Notes: generated from the letters alone by a model not told the origin. A stretch of 64,000 nt of DNA from Syngnathus acus (GCF_901709675.1 NC_051100.1:7132001-7196000), one strand, 5' to 3'; shown: positions 1 through 62,300, numbered from the stretch's first letter. Numbers and translations are program-made.

Positions 1-160
1 TTTGGTTCTTTGTAGCGTAGGGAACCTAAAATAGCTTCTTGACGTTCAGCTTCTGCATGAGTAAGACACAGCCTGCTGTTGCTGTGTTGCATAGAGATCA
101 TGATGGTTGAGTCACAAATATTAATAAGGAGTATAAGCGAAACTATAAGTAGAATTTTTA

Positions 161-194
161 ATTATATATATATATATATATACGTATATAAACG

Positions 195-250
<56 letters not shown>
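161..250. repeat. (AT)n microsatellite, interrupted
   Basis: About 90 bp of nearly pure alternating A/T, broken once near 181-199 by a segment with two ACGTAT-like motifs. It is self-complementary and could extrude as a hairpin or cruciform. Confidence 0.95.
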
Positions 251-254
<4 letters not shown>

Positions 255-899
255 ATTTGTGACGTTCTTTCAAAATCGAGATTCGAAAGGAAGGTAAACA
301 AGATTTGTTTTTCATCAGAACTTTAAAGCCAAATAATTAAATTCAAGCATACTTCTAAGGAGAAATAATGAACCAATTCTCCATGGAGATATACTTGATA
401 TCCTCTAAATCATTTTGCTCGTAAACACCTTTATTTTGGGGTTGAAATCACAATAATAAGTGACACAGCCGGTGCTCTCGAGTGCAGTTAAAAACAGAAT
501 ATCATTGCTTAAGGCAAGGTGACGGGTCTAATAATCTGCCATGCTTTATGTTTAATATTTAAATCCCAAGGGTGAAGTGAGAAGGGTGGGGCGTCCTTGT
601 TTCTAGCGTCCTCCATATTCTAGTATGAATCCAATGCACTGTAATCATGCAGCCCGTGTTTTCCATGTGAGTGTGATTGATTGGGGTCCAAAGAAATTAA
701 AATTTAGATGATAATGATATACGATTTTAGCATTGCAGTATGCATCATTTCAGTTGTTATTTGTGTGTTTATTTGCCATATTTCAAATCATTGAGACCGT
801 TGTCTTATTTACTTAATCAATGGAGGGAATCTCAGCAATTCTCCCTAACATTTAAATTCGGTCAGCTTATTGTGAGGAATCGTAGTTGAAAACTCCTTG

Positions 900-1275
900 A
901 CATGATGAACAGATGGTATGTTTGTATTTTCTGTCGAAAATGCAGCATCTCTGCTTTGAATTTGGAGGGAGTTTTCGAGGGAGGGGGCTGCGGCACGGAA
1001 AGCTCTGTCGCTAAATGCTTGCAGTTTGCAGTTTGGGATGAAGAGCGAGCCAGAAGAGAAGTTAAAGACTGAGCGGCACTTGATTGCGAGCCAGTGACCT
1101 GCATGGGGGCGGGGATAATGCGCTGCCAGGGCTTTGAATGGGTGAGAGCGCTGGCAGCAGAATTCTGGACAGAATGGAGCCTGGCCAGGGCCTTGACAGG
1201 CACCCTGGTCAGGTTGCAGTAGTCCAGACGGCAGGTTATTAGGGCATGGATGACATGTCTCAGTGACAGTCAGTC
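900..1275 (-). mobile_element. decayed non-LTR retrotransposon (LINE, L2/Rex/CR1-like) reverse-transcriptase C-terminal fragment
   Basis: Read on the minus strand, roughly 1255 down to 1130 encodes a peptide with CRLDYCN, then LARLHSVQNSAASAL. This matches the RLDYCNSL...LQ.VQNSAAR motif at the end of L2/Rex/CR1-type reverse transcriptases abundant in fish. Further along, in another frame (about 1020-960), there is SDRAFRAAAPSLENSL, resembling the family's GDRAFSVAAPRLWNSLP. The change of frame and missing residues show a dead copy. The start of the element and its exact clade cannot be fixed by eye. Confidence 0.75.
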
Positions 1276-4200
1276 AGTGATTGACATCGTCTGGAAATTA
1301 TTTTAAGGGGCAAAGCTTGACTCGGTTTTAAATGATACAGTGGAGTGAGGAATGACCACCAGTTTGTTAAGAAATATGTCGCCAATCTTCCAGAGCAGCA
1401 CCTTGTAGGCTAAAACACAGGAACTCTGTCTTGGTGCCCAATGATCCAATAACTTTTTAGTTAATCAATGTTTTCCCTACAATGGTAGTAATTTCTTTCT
1501 GTCACACCTTTCAGGACAGAATTTCATACAAGAATTGTCTCTCTTTAAGTATATTTTTAGTACCTAAGGGATGGTGTAGTCCAAAAAAACCAACAACATT
1601 TGTGTCGATTTATATCATCAGTTATATATGTGCAGTGTCTGCACTGTGATTGTCATTCTCCAATTATGTTGTTTGGAATGCACGCTTACTGCTTTATGTT
1701 TAGTGAACACAAACGTGAGCTTGAGTTCATTATTCAGCCGCTGAGCACTTGTGCAACAACTCATTATATTTATATTCAAAAGGGATCCTGGTATTTCTCA
1801 GCGGGCTCTATGCAGCTGACTTTGTGTGCATAACTGCGGGCTTGATTAACAAGATGATGAGTCAGCATATTCTAGTACAAAGAGCCTCAAGCCCACAGAC
1901 TTTTTAACCTGCGGCAATGTCTTGCAAAGGACTACAAATAACTGCTTATCATTGGATAAGGACTTAAGAGTTTCCCAGTTATAATACACTTCGACTAAAA
2001 TGAATCATTCAGTAAATGTGCATAAAATCAAGGTTAGCTAACATTCTGTGTGTCAGTTTTATGCTTGTGTTGCACTGTTTATTTTCTTGATTTAAGACTT
2101 CGGACTGACTGTCTTCAGAGAATATTGTTGCACACACTGCATAATTGAAAACAAAATGGTCACAACGGTGAAAGTAATGTCTTGAAGTGGTAATGTAGGA
2201 AAATGTTACACCTGGATGACAATGATTGCAAATACTGCTCAAAAAATGAGATGAAATGAATGAAGTGAAGATGTATGGCATGACAACATACAATTATAAT
2301 CGCATATTTTTTAGATAACAAAGTCAAACTTTGTTCACGTCGGATATGGCGATACGATGCAAATAGTTTCCGCTGCTATACAGATAAATGCTTGCTTTTG
2401 TGGGTTATACATTTTCATAAGGAAAAAAACAGCGAAGGTCAATATTTCTACACCTAATGAAAAGGCCTTAAGGTGCAGGAAATATTGCCAACGTTACAAG
2501 CCAAAGGGCAACTCATTAATCTAACCACAGTGGGGGATGCAAACTGAATTCACCAGTTTAAATGTCTTTGACCAGGATAAGCATTGGAGATAAAATATAT
2601 CAAATGCTAAGGTCACATGTTTTATATTCATGTATTTTGATGAGAAGGGCTTCCCCAAAATTGATTTTTAAATTACTGTTAGTGTTCAGTCATCAAACAT
2701 GCATCATCAATCATACAGACTCATAAAATAAAAAAAATAACAATTTATCTAAATGAAGAATTTGAATACAAACCCACTAGATAAAAATTCACATTTTTGA
2801 TTTTTTTAACTCTGTCCATGTGGAGCAATCTAGTCTAGACAATGAGCAGGTTGCACCTCAACAATCCCTCGACACTAGATTGTCCTGTAATAAGGCCCTT
2901 AACCCTCTACTCATACGTACTGTTGCTCAGCAACATTTGGTAGGAAAGTGATTGCAGTGGCGCGGTGGGGGATGTGCATGTAACTTTTCATTTAAAGTAA
3001 TATAGGTCATTGTAGAAAACCCTCATACACCAGCTGTCAAAGCAGCCTCAGAAAAACTGAATGTGAACTTCATATGAGTACGGTAGCATCTTGCTCTGCA
3101 AGAGTTGGATTTCAAACTTACATGACCTATAAATAATTTTTATTAATCTCTTTAGGTCAACTGCATATATTTCTACAAACCAGGCATCTTGGATGGGATG
3201 TCTGTTCACTAATAATCAGAAATAGAAGATCCTTATAGGATTACAAATATTAAATGTAGATCTACACAAATACTGGCTTTGCACAGATATGCAGTGACAG
3301 CATTTCCCAAGCTCCCTAATTAGTACGTTACAGTTGCGTTTGTCAAACGTTCCTGCTAATTAAACAAAAATATATATACATGGTTGTTCTTTAATGAGCT
3401 TTGTGGTTTTTGATGAGTTGACTAAAAACAGTGTTCCTCAGAATTCAGTGACACAAAATTGGAATGTTGTCAAAGAGCTGTTTAAAGTTTTGAAGCAGTA
3501 CCAGTATTTGTTGAGTTTATGAATATAGTACCAACTACAAAGCTTTGTTTTAACAGTATATTATTTAGGATTACCATACATGCCAGTAGGATAAATGTGT
3601 TATGGTGTTTTGATGTTATCTGTTTGTTTAATTAAATTCTGGAAAACTATATTGTACCAAAAGATTTGTGACATAACATGTAAGGTAGACCAGCAATTTG
3701 ACATCACAATCTTTGTTTTGCTGCAGGGGTCATTTTTCTTCCTGCCTTCAGAAACCTGCCAAACAACTGAGCAATAAAATGTATATCCTTTTTATTTTTA
3801 CACTTCCATATTTCATTAATCTATTTATTTCATCCTAGAGATTGTTTCATTACAGCCAATCAAATACTATAAAAGTGGGATTATACTAACTAGTTGAATC
3901 TTTCGGACAGAACAATACATATATACAGTACACCCAATGCATGTACCATGCATGAAATTTAATGTGTTTACTTCCAATAGTGTATCATATAGAAAGCAAT
4001 AAGGCCAATCAACTGATTAAATGAAATCATAGCCATATCAACAACAATCATCTGGTTTATTTTTATGGTCCACAATTTGTATTTGTTTTGAACACCAAAC
4101 CCTCCATATATGCCAAAAACTAATTTTCATTTACTGAGATGTTGCATAAGATAATGGCTTGGCTTGCCTGCTGAATAATTGGCTAAGCATTATTGAATAA

Positions 4201-5701
4201 CCTATCAGGCAGGCTGTATCTCCGCCCTGTTGCGCCCCATAGGGTCTCTCCCCTACAAGCAGGCACGCCTCCAGTCCTCAGCGTCTGATCACATCTCCTA
4301 GCAACAGTTTGATCCTGAGCTTTCCTAAATGGCTCAGCTGTCCAATTCCCTGGGGAGTGACACATCTCAGCTCTGAATAAGAAACTCCACAAAATGATGC
4401 TGCAGGTTGGCCGGGGAGGTCGAAGATCTTTTTGGACCTAATGGTGAGCATGCTTCCCACCTGCAAACATTTCATCTAAATGACAATAAGCAGACGAGTG
4501 CTCTGCATATACTAGCAGATGGCCCTACTAGTCAGATTACCCAGACATGCTAAATCCTAGGCCTAGCATTTGTAAAAAAGAGGCCAGACAGACATTTTGG
4601 CTGGGTTTATTGCTAATCTGTTGTTTAAAGAACACCTTATTTTTGTTACCAGGAACCTTCTCCAGATTAGTTCAATAGAAGTAGCTCCCAAACGCTCAGT
4701 TCCTTTCAAATCAAACTGATAGAAACATTGTTGGAGTGTGTCTTCTCCACCATCAGTAACAGTTTTAACATGTTTTGATCATGATGCAGGTAGCCGTAGA
4801 ATGGTAAAATGTTCAGAATTGACAGAGCACTAACCATATCAGGAAAACGAGAGTATCCGCTTATTTATTTTTACTGTTAATTGCCCCCTTTTTCCTTTCA
4901 AATGTCAATAAACAGCACAAGAAGATGTTTGGGTTGTGATAAAAATGTAACTGCTGTAAATTATTTTAGACATAAGCCAAAGGAGCAACAACAGAATTGC
5001 TCAGACTCTCATTTCCGGTTACCTCACTATTTCGTGCAGCAAAAGCCCAAATGAAATTATTAGTGTATTCCAGCTATACCCAGTGGACTGACTGCATGGC
5101 AAATTATGGCTTACAGTGCTGGACACCTGGACAGACAGCTGAAAAACATTATTCAGCTAGATAGATGTTATAGAAATGTGGGCTAATGTTTTAAACGTAT
5201 AATTTTCCATTAACCCAGAAGAGTTTATATAAATATGAAAACAAAATGAAGATGACAGATTTTATTTAGTTTTTTTTATTATTATTTTTTTTAATAATAG
5301 TATACAATTTTACTGATTTCGATTTCTGGACAGTTTGCTCTTACCCAACTGAGCCATATCATAATTTCAGTTGCATTATGCAATTAAATATTATGTATGA
5401 TGATGAACTGTGCCACATCTGAACATTCCCTACCCAATGGTAGCACAAAGTTGGCAAAAACACTGAAGATTGTACTGTGACTGTAATTGATGCAATAATG
5501 TGCCCAGAGTTGTTTGAAAGTCACAAAGCAATTTTCTGGTGTACAACCTTAAAACCTAGATCATGATTATGTGTGTACAGCCTCAAAGACTGCTTATTTT
5601 TCATGCTGGGATTTAAAAGTTGTATGCGTTTGAAAAAACAGATGTAAAATATATTTAACCCAAAGGAAAAAAAACAACAACTCTAAATTGCCTCTTTGTC
5701 C

Positions 5702-5851
5702 AGAGTCCCAAATTCACCCGAAAGCACAGTAGGTGACAACAAGGGGACTATTGAAAGTATTGTGTAGCGAACAAAAATGAACTGCTGTTAAAGACAAAGT
5801 CAATGTGGTGAATTCAGAGCTTCGGGTGAAATTATGTCGCTTGGGCTCTAA
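5702..5851. repeat. imperfect inverted repeat (possible fold-back element)
   Basis: The left arm AATTCACCCGAAAGC (5711-5725) is nearly the reverse complement of GCTTCGGGTGAAATT (5819-5833). Outside the arms, AGAGTCCCAA (5703-5712) pairs in part with TTGGGCTCT (5841-5849). About 93 bp lie between the arms. It could be a short inverted-repeat transposon or chance; no target duplication was seen. Confidence 0.4.
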
Positions 5852-7780
5852 GCTTAAATCAGTCAAATGTTCAAAAAGTCTTTTGGACAGCCTTGGAAAC
5901 CTGCAGCTCTTTGAAATGTTCCATGCAGTTGAGAAAGGTTAGAAAAAGAAACAAACAAGAAAGTACAGCTGGATGTCAAAGATCTAATCATGTTATTATG
6001 ACCATAGTAGAATGAAATTCCACACAAGCATAGTTTGATTTTTGCATTGTCGCTTCACACCATGGACTAAACACATTCTATTATTTAGACATTTGCCGCT
6101 CCAGGTTTAAAAAGCTATACTAATTATTTGGAATGATGGGAATTACTCACCTTTGTTGGCGCAAGAACCTCTCTGATTTGAATACCACATATTTGCTGGT
6201 CAAGTCACATTATGGAATGTCAGTCCTGACCTTTGCCAGTCACACTTTTCAATTGATTTTCAAACTGAAAACAACAAATGTATCTTTGCCAGTGACAGAA
6301 AGCAAAGTTCACTGAAGTTGAATAGTGTCTCCTGCAATCATTTTTGTCACAGCTTGTTGTAACTGTTCTCTCTTGTTCCATTACTCTCTGCCATATTTCA
6401 AACTGATCCACTGTCAAAATGCCTTTTTTTTTATAGATGCTTTTTGGAAGAGCAATGGCACTATTTACTCACTGTGAAATGTTATGTTTCCTGTGACTAA
6501 TGTGTCACTCACCTTTAATGTGACTCAGCAGTAGAATGTATTGACAATAACTTTGGTGTCACTGTGTGATCTTCAGTGTGACACAGGCTGCAGCCTCATG
6601 ATGCTTAGCTAACCAAATGTATTGTTCTAGTTTGTCCATATTATGTTAGCGATACTCAGAGTATTTATTTTAATAACTGTTTTAATAAATTGAGACTTGT
6701 GCACTTATGCACTCATCTTAAATCTAGATTTACAAAAATGTTCAAATTCAAATTTGGGGTTTTACGCAAATCAGTTTAATATCAATTTGAATCGATTGCC
6801 GTCTTTTGTCAAAGCCTAACAACAAGACAAGTGATTTGTTATCTGTCTAATTAAATGTGATAATGTGTCTTCCTTACGGTGTCGTCGGTCAGGAGAGGAT
6901 TTACGCTGCCTCCCTTGATCAGTTGCTCTCTGTGCACCTATGTGTTAGGCATCCTGGGATGCTGGAGTCCTAATGAAAGCATCAAACTGAGAGGAGACAA
7001 TTACTTGACTCTCACATTCCTGACCTTGCTTCTGACCCCCATGGCCCTTATTACTAGAGCTATTCCTCTATGTGGACCAGTTTAATCTCGATCAATACCA
7101 ATATCTTTAAGACATCATGGTATTGACCTTCGGTCTCTTTGTTTAGGTACTATCCAACAGTATGATTTCATGGATTGACATTTTACATAATTAATGCATT
7201 TAGGGCTAGTGATTGTGGTTATTAGAGTCCCAATCGAATTTATCTTTGATTAGCATTTTCTTTGATTCTTTGTCCTCATTTTGCTAGATATTGGAAAAAA
7301 AAAAACATTTTTTGTTCTGGTCACAGTCTCTCTTCTCTGACATTCATCGATTACTCATACTGCTTGTCAGTTTGATGTCACTGCGCATGGGGTTATAAAA
7401 GTGATTTCTTTGCATCCCAGCTCACGCTCGTTTGTTGGAGTCGTTGGATTGCTGCCATGGTCAGCTTGTGGATATGTGCAGTAGATTTGCACCTGCTATA
7501 TTCTGTTGTATGATTTGTAAATATTGTCTTTTAAAGCCACTTTTGTTTGCCTCAATGGGATTTCTTGAATTAATATTGTTAAAAAAAATAATGGTTTTAA
7601 AAACCCATCATACGTTTTAGGATTCAATTAATCTACAAATGTACTAAATTAAATATTAAATTCATCATTTACTCCAGTTAACAGGGAAAAGAGTACTGGT
7701 GCAAATAATTAATAAGCACCTGAGGGGCCCTTGAATTTAATTTGCACCATCAGATATTAAAATTTCACTTATGCTATATG

Positions 7781-7835
7781 TAATCTTAAAAATATGTATA
7801 TATATCTTAAAAAAAATCTTAAATCTTAAAAAAAG
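7781..7835 (+). repeat. short ATCTTAAA-type tandem repeat
   Basis: ATCTTAAA recurs several times, with A runs between the copies. This is a low-complexity tandem repeat with no coding meaning. Confidence 0.6.
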
Positions 7836-10170
7836 ATGCACCCAATGGATGCAGCTTGGACACATCATCAATTATACTGTAAACCGAGGGTCTCAGAGCA
7901 ACAGATACCCTCATCTGTGCAACGCAGTGTGGATTGATCAGACCCTAACATATGTCCAAGCAGCTTGCTCCATCGTGCTCTTCGGCACAACCACCTGCCA
8001 GCATTTTTCTGTTGCTTCACTGATGTTTTGGGCAGCTTTGTTCTCAAGCAAACATCTTGAGTCATTGAGAATAATGCTGGGTGATATCATGAGCACGGTT
8101 GGCCTACAACGTAGGTTTTTCTCTCTGCAATAAATTATTCACAAGTTTTTTTTCATGATTTGTCACGGTATCCATTGTTGGCCTTTGGCAGAAGGGGCTA
8201 ATGAGAAGTGGAGGCTCAAAGGGCTACGAGGGTTCAGCCCCTGGTCGACCATAAATGCCAGTACATTCCATCTCGGCATGTCATGTTTTGGTTTCCTTCT
8301 CGTTTCTCATGCGCTGATCGACTAGAGTTCAGGAATGCACAAATCCTATCCTTTCGTCTCGATTGTGAAACTTTGTTTTTATTCTAATAAAAAGTGATGT
8401 ATGCTATTCGCAATGATTGTTTGATCCTCCAAAATTTGAAATCTGTGAAACTAAAATTGAACTGTTCTCATTCCTTTCGATTAGTTTGTAAATTTAAATT
8501 ACAAATGAAGCGGAGAACTATATTTAACACGAGCAAAGCCAACTCCAAACCCGAGGCAAAAATTACCCGTTGGCACAGGTTGCGCTCCTGCGTGATGACT
8601 ACAGGTGTTTAATTGAGTACACAGAATCATACTGCCTAGTCTGGTGAAATATTCTAATCAACCTAGCCTTTTCACAATCACACTCATTTTTGGGTAGAGT
8701 GCTGAAAAAGTGGGGCAGAAAAACACCTTGAAAGCTTGGAAAATTGCATTAAAACTTTCTGAGTTCCTGCAGTGCCAAGAACTAAAATCCAAACATGTGA
8801 GTAAGGCTTTCACAGCCTTATTATATCGTGTTATAGTTTAACAAAAAACAATCAATTCCTTTGATAAAAAATAGCGTGCTGCTTACACGTGGCACACATG
8901 ATTTTTGACAATGCTCTTTATTTTATTTGTCACTTTTCTGCAGTTCCACTGTCAGCATTTTTTAAGGAGTCATTGACACTTTTTGTTATATGTTGAGCGC
9001 ATATGAAAATGGCCTGAGGGGTAAAACACTGTGTAGTCTGCGTTAACTCATCTTCCAGCCAGAGACTGCGGTTCAGGCACAGATGGTGCAGAGAAGGAAT
9101 ATTTTATCTGGCATTGTCACTCTCTGCAGAAATGTTAGATCAGCTGAAGCTGCTAAGACACGCTTGGTGGTCAGCGGCACTACATTGAATGCACTCGGAT
9201 AACAACTCCGCATGAAAAGCTGAAGAAACCAACTTATGAATCCCCAGAAAGTCACTATTCCTGTTATTCATGTATTTTCGTGTTGGTCTCACAAACAAAA
9301 TAGAGCCTTTAGATAACAGTTGCCTTGTTTTGAATTAGGAATTTAGCATATTTTTTACTGTGATCCACTTGATAACCTTGGTCCAAGATTACTGCTCAAT
9401 TTTTGTTCAGTGCTTCTACAAACAAGTGTGTGGCAAACACTCGATAGAGAATCATTATTAATTTAATGACCCCATTTGCAGCAAGCATTGCACTGATACC
9501 AGTCAGCTGAAAAATGATGATCTGAAATAAATGAGGGCCAATGGTGATCATATCAGGACAACCCTATAGTTTGTTCACTTCAGAGATTAGGCTGAAATGA
9601 CAAAATAATAACATTTCAACTTGTGAACTTTGACCTTGGGTGAACTCTTGAAGTTAAGGTCAGTTGACATTAAAAAATCCTTCACTGAACAAATATTTAC
9701 TTGCTATACAGCATTTGATTTTGCTGTGATCTCAAACTGAAACACGGACCTTAAAATGTTTACTCTATGAAAAGCTCTCATATTAAACAAACAATATGGC
9801 GAACACTGTGTGCTATTGGTCTGATTTACTTGGTTGTGCAAATGAGAGTGAGAATAGCAAGTTTTGCAAACAAGAACCCACTTGCACCTAAGAAAGATAA
9901 TGACAACACTCAGAGAAGGCCTGCAAAATCACAGTGAATCAGTCTAAGGTGTGGTTGATAATCTTCCACTTCAGGAAATCAGTTTTTCTGTAACCCCACT
10001 CAAATAAATTGCACCTATGCTCAGAAAAAACTCTTGCTTTTATGGGCCAACAATGCAGAGATGTTAAATTGTGACTAAGCATCAAAATTCTAATTTTGGG
10101 GAAATGCCACCAAATAATAGTTCGAAGATCAAAACCAATAGATCATTAGCAAATGACAGATAGTAAATTA

Positions 10171-10216
10171 CGCACGCACACGCACGCACGCACACACACA
10201 CACACACAAACACACG
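10171..10216 (+). repeat. (CA)n microsatellite with CGCA interruptions
   Basis: Alternating CGCACGCACA passes into pure CACACA, about 46 bp in all. It lies about 580 bp upstream of the first coding exon, so it is a likely polymorphic marker near the eys start. Confidence 0.95.
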
Positions 10217-10747
10217 ATCAAAAATGCAGCAAATGATTCCTCTATCAATAGATATTGCCATTGTGTTTTTGAATTAGCCTCAACATTGACATTAAAGAAT
10301 GCCTGCCAATTTGAAATGAGGATTGATTTTTAACATTAGGTAATACTGGTTGCGTTTAGATACTCGTATGTCAAGATATAGTATTTGTGTCTGACCTCTA
10401 GTTCCACTGGAGGAAGATTGTTTTGTTCTGAGGCTGGTTGTGAGACAGTTCCTCCAGCAATCTTGCCTGTGGTCTTTTCCCAGTTGCAGATGCCTGGATG
10501 CTGTCCAAGAGGCACCAAATTGATTTCTGAGTCACCTCTACTGGCTGCTCTTAAACTCAAGGAGGAGCCACTCTAATTTGAGGCTGCCGTGGATGGCCAT
10601 CTCTAGAAGTGAGCCTGGGCGTGCATGATAGTTTATTTGACTCCAAATAACCCTTAGGTGTGAATAAGAGTGTCAATATTTGGATGAATAATTGCAAGAG
10701 GTGTCATCTACACATGATTAATTCAAAGCTGTGTCATTGTCCCCCAG

Positions 10748-10795
10748 GTATTCCTTGGCGCCACTTCTTTCCTAGAATCGGAGAAAAGAAGCAAC
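10748..10795 (+). other. eys: probable 5' UTR part of the first coding exon
   Basis: The sequence TGTCATTGTCCCCCAG just before 10748 looks like a splice acceptor, giving 48 nt of 5' leader before the ATG. The ATG context GCAACATGA has A at -3. Unspliced, the frame meets a stop at 10715-10717, so translation cannot begin further upstream without splicing. Transcript data would be needed to confirm the acceptor. Confidence 0.45.
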
Positions 10796-59366
<48,571 letters not shown>

Positions 59367-62300
59367 GTACAAACCCACACTTTGTGTGTCCTATAGATGC
59401 GCGCCTGCTGCAGTGTCCTTATGGTGCCTTGAGATGATTTTATTCCTGGTACATAAGCATGCAAGATTGCATTAGTATTTTTGCTCACTTTTCTCAAGAT
59501 TCATGTTGTGCTTGGCTTGATGCACTGTGTCTTGTGTATTTGTGTGTGTGTGTCTGCTGCTGCTGCTGCAGAGAACAAACATTGAAAATGAAGACACAGG
59601 TGGTCAGCAAATTGTCAGCCACTACACTGAGAAAGAATTCTAAACAAATCAATTCTTCCCACATCCTTTTCATTGACTATTCTTGGTCGTTTTGAAATGA
59701 GTAGAGACTCTGTGTTGAGTCATTTCAAACAAAAATGTCATTCCTATTTCTGGATTTTAAAAATTCATAGAGCCTATATAACTCGAGTCTAGACACATTT
59801 TAGGTACAATAAAATCGATGTTACTTTGCAAATGGCTTCACTCCAATTAAGAGATGTTGATTTACTTTATGGTGTTGCTGTCTCAATAAGGTTGCAGCGT
59901 GTTATGAGGCTATAATTTGATTATGTGGTTGTAAATGATTAGAATTATAATCAATCAAGATTCATGATTTTGGTAAATAATAACATCAAGTTATGTGCTT
60001 TTACATCTACCATCAAATGAGTATAGTGGAGTGTCTATAATGCAAAGAAGTATCTTGTGTTCAGTGTCTAAGTGTTAAAAGAAAATTAGGAAACACCACT
60101 TAGGCACCCTTGAGCAAGGTGTCTTACCATAATTGATCCTGACCAGATTAATATTGAATAGGGCAAACATTTGGCAAAAATGTTGATTTCACACCAAAGA
60201 TAAAGGTCCAATCATTTCAACTCACAGATGAAAGGTACAGATCGCATGTACCATACGTTATTGCTATTGAATTGTGCTGTGTGAGAGGGGTGGCAGATTG
60301 TTTCTTCTTGACAGATGAGGTCTGCCTTAGCTTTGAAACTGTTCACAAAGCAGCAGAGCAGTTAAGCAGACCTATTGAACACAGATGAGCTTGAACCAAT
60401 TCAGTGTGACACACTGAAATTCACTTTGGCCCAAACATAATGGAGTATTCCCAGCTACACCTGATGCATTCTACAGAGGCTTACATGTGTTGAGTCGAGG
60501 AAGGCGAGCTTTTAGAAACCATCTCATTTATGGACAGCTGAATTAGTTTGAAGGTACATGGAAACCTGCAAGTTTATCTGACCAGGTCAAATCTGAAAGA
60601 AAGCGGTGCCCATGGTGTTGCTCGAAATACACGTAGATGGTGCTTTTTTTAAACCCTTGCCTGCTTTATAATGTGTCAATAAAAATTAAAACACAGGCTT
60701 TGAGGTACAGTGACTTAGATTCACACTGTTGAACACAGCAAAGCTTGTTTCACAGACCAATATGTTCTTTTTCTTTTTCTACCATCACTGTGCACACAAT
60801 GCCGTGCTCGGCATTTTGAGAGATGATGGCGATCCCAGAGGCCAGTGTTGGTGGAGAAAAGCTGACTGTCGTCAAGGAACGCTGACTTTGTTCTGTCTTA
60901 TTGTACACCCGTCCAATATGAAAGTTCCAAGATCCAACACAAGAGCTTTATCTATATAAGGTTTTTGAAGACAATAGTTCTCACTTTGAATGATTGGTTT
61001 ATTGATTGATCATAGATGTTTTAATTCAACAACATATTTATTATTGACTTTGCATTTCTGGCACTGTAGAACTTTACTTTCAAATTGAAGTCAGTCATTA
61101 ACTCACAGTGTTGAAATTAGCCACAACTTCTACGACTACTACTTACATTTCGGACAAATCCAATATAGGTCCACACCGCTGTACACTACAAGCAAAATAA
61201 TAAGCATACAGTATCACGTGTATTAAATAAGATCCTCCCTGACTGAATCAATCAATAAGCCTTTTGAATTTTTTTTCCTTCCACTTATTTCAAATACTTA
61301 AATGTGTTAATTGTAGAAAAATGCAGTTACACACACATTTGGAATGCTCATGAATGAAGGACAGCCCGAAGGAAGTTGTATGAGTTATGATTGAGTCATA
61401 GTCATTATTTAAATTCATTCAACAAAAATATAAATAGACGGGTGTGTAGTCCAAAGATAGAATTACAAAGCAAAAACAACAGTTAGACTGAGGATGCTGT
61501 TTTCTGCCAAATAACATCATCTGATGCTTCCTCTGTCACCTATCTTCTGTAGAAGAGATTTTTTTTTTTCAGCAAATATTGAAGGTAAAGAATGACCTTT
61601 TACCTTCCCTTGAGGCACAGAAATTGCAAGACTCCAAGAATGGTCCTTTGCAGTATTTTATCTCTATCCTGTGACAAGTTCAATCAGTCAGTCTATTACA
61701 TTAACCAATAAATCAGGGATGAAACTAAGCTTAAACTCTAGTTTTTTTAAATAAATGGGACATAAAGTCTATATCAATTAAAAGTCATGAGGTAATGGCC
61801 AACCTTACAATAAATGTTCTCAAGCTCACATTTTACCCAAACTTTACTGTATGTTTTTTTTTTTTTTTTTTTTACAGTGGGATCACGCGACCATCAATTC
61901 TTTAACCTCCTTAATGGACGTGTATCAAGACAAGGTGTAATTTGGCTGGCTCTCAATGACTCATATTCCCAGCAAGAACACATTTTGTTCTTGTAAAATA
62001 AGAAAAGGCCTTTGAACAGTCTACAGTCAAGATAAACTCCATGGCCAGCATAAAAGAATTCTGACTCCATGTTCTCCCACATACATGCATATGTTTTCCG
62101 TTTACAACATCTTCCCCCAACATTCTTGCCAAAAGTCATTTGGCATAAGATCCAGCAAACCCGCAACTCTAATGAGTAGAAGCGGTGTGGAAAATGGATG
62201 TATGCTCTTCATTAGACACATCTGCACTAGATAATCACATCTAAGAAAAGTAGGGGACGCATTATTGCAGAGGTTAATGCCCAAACGTACATCTAAAATT

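Larger units (their letters stand above)
1..10747. other. gene-free 5' region (intergenic or 5' UTR introns of eys)
   Basis: No protein gene could be supported in this 10.7 kb. The open frames are short, unrelated to any family I recognise, and on both strands. Contents seen: an AT microsatellite near 161-250, a decayed LINE 900-1275 (minus), a fold-back near 5702-5851, simple ATCTTAAA repeats near 7781-7835 and a CA microsatellite at 10171-10216. In human EYS the start codon is preceded by noncoding exons, so 5' UTR exons and the promoter may lie here or further upstream. They cannot be placed from sequence alone. Confidence 0.6.

Noticed and set aside
862-1203. A 113-residue minus-strand open frame as a host gene
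   Set aside because: It carries LINE reverse-transcriptase motifs and changes frame, so it is part of a decayed transposon.
7771-8133. A 120-residue open frame in the upstream region
   Set aside because: No family similarity, it begins in a simple repeat, there are no splice sites around it, and overlapping frames on the other strand are equally long.
59572-59599. Micro-exon after the CTG repeat (CTGCTGCAG|AG...ACACAG|gtggtc)
   Set aside because: In phase 1 the first AG leads directly to a stop; only an off-consensus AGAG site would stay open, giving a 26-nt exon with a poor donor.
60749-60850. Acceptor-like TTTCACAG followed by open sequence
   Set aside because: In the required phase it meets a stop (TGA) at 60822-60824, with no donor before it.
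61553-61584. Short open segment EEIFFFQQILK between TGTAG and gtaaag
   Set aside because: It is mostly a T-run read as Phe, with no resemblance to EYS.
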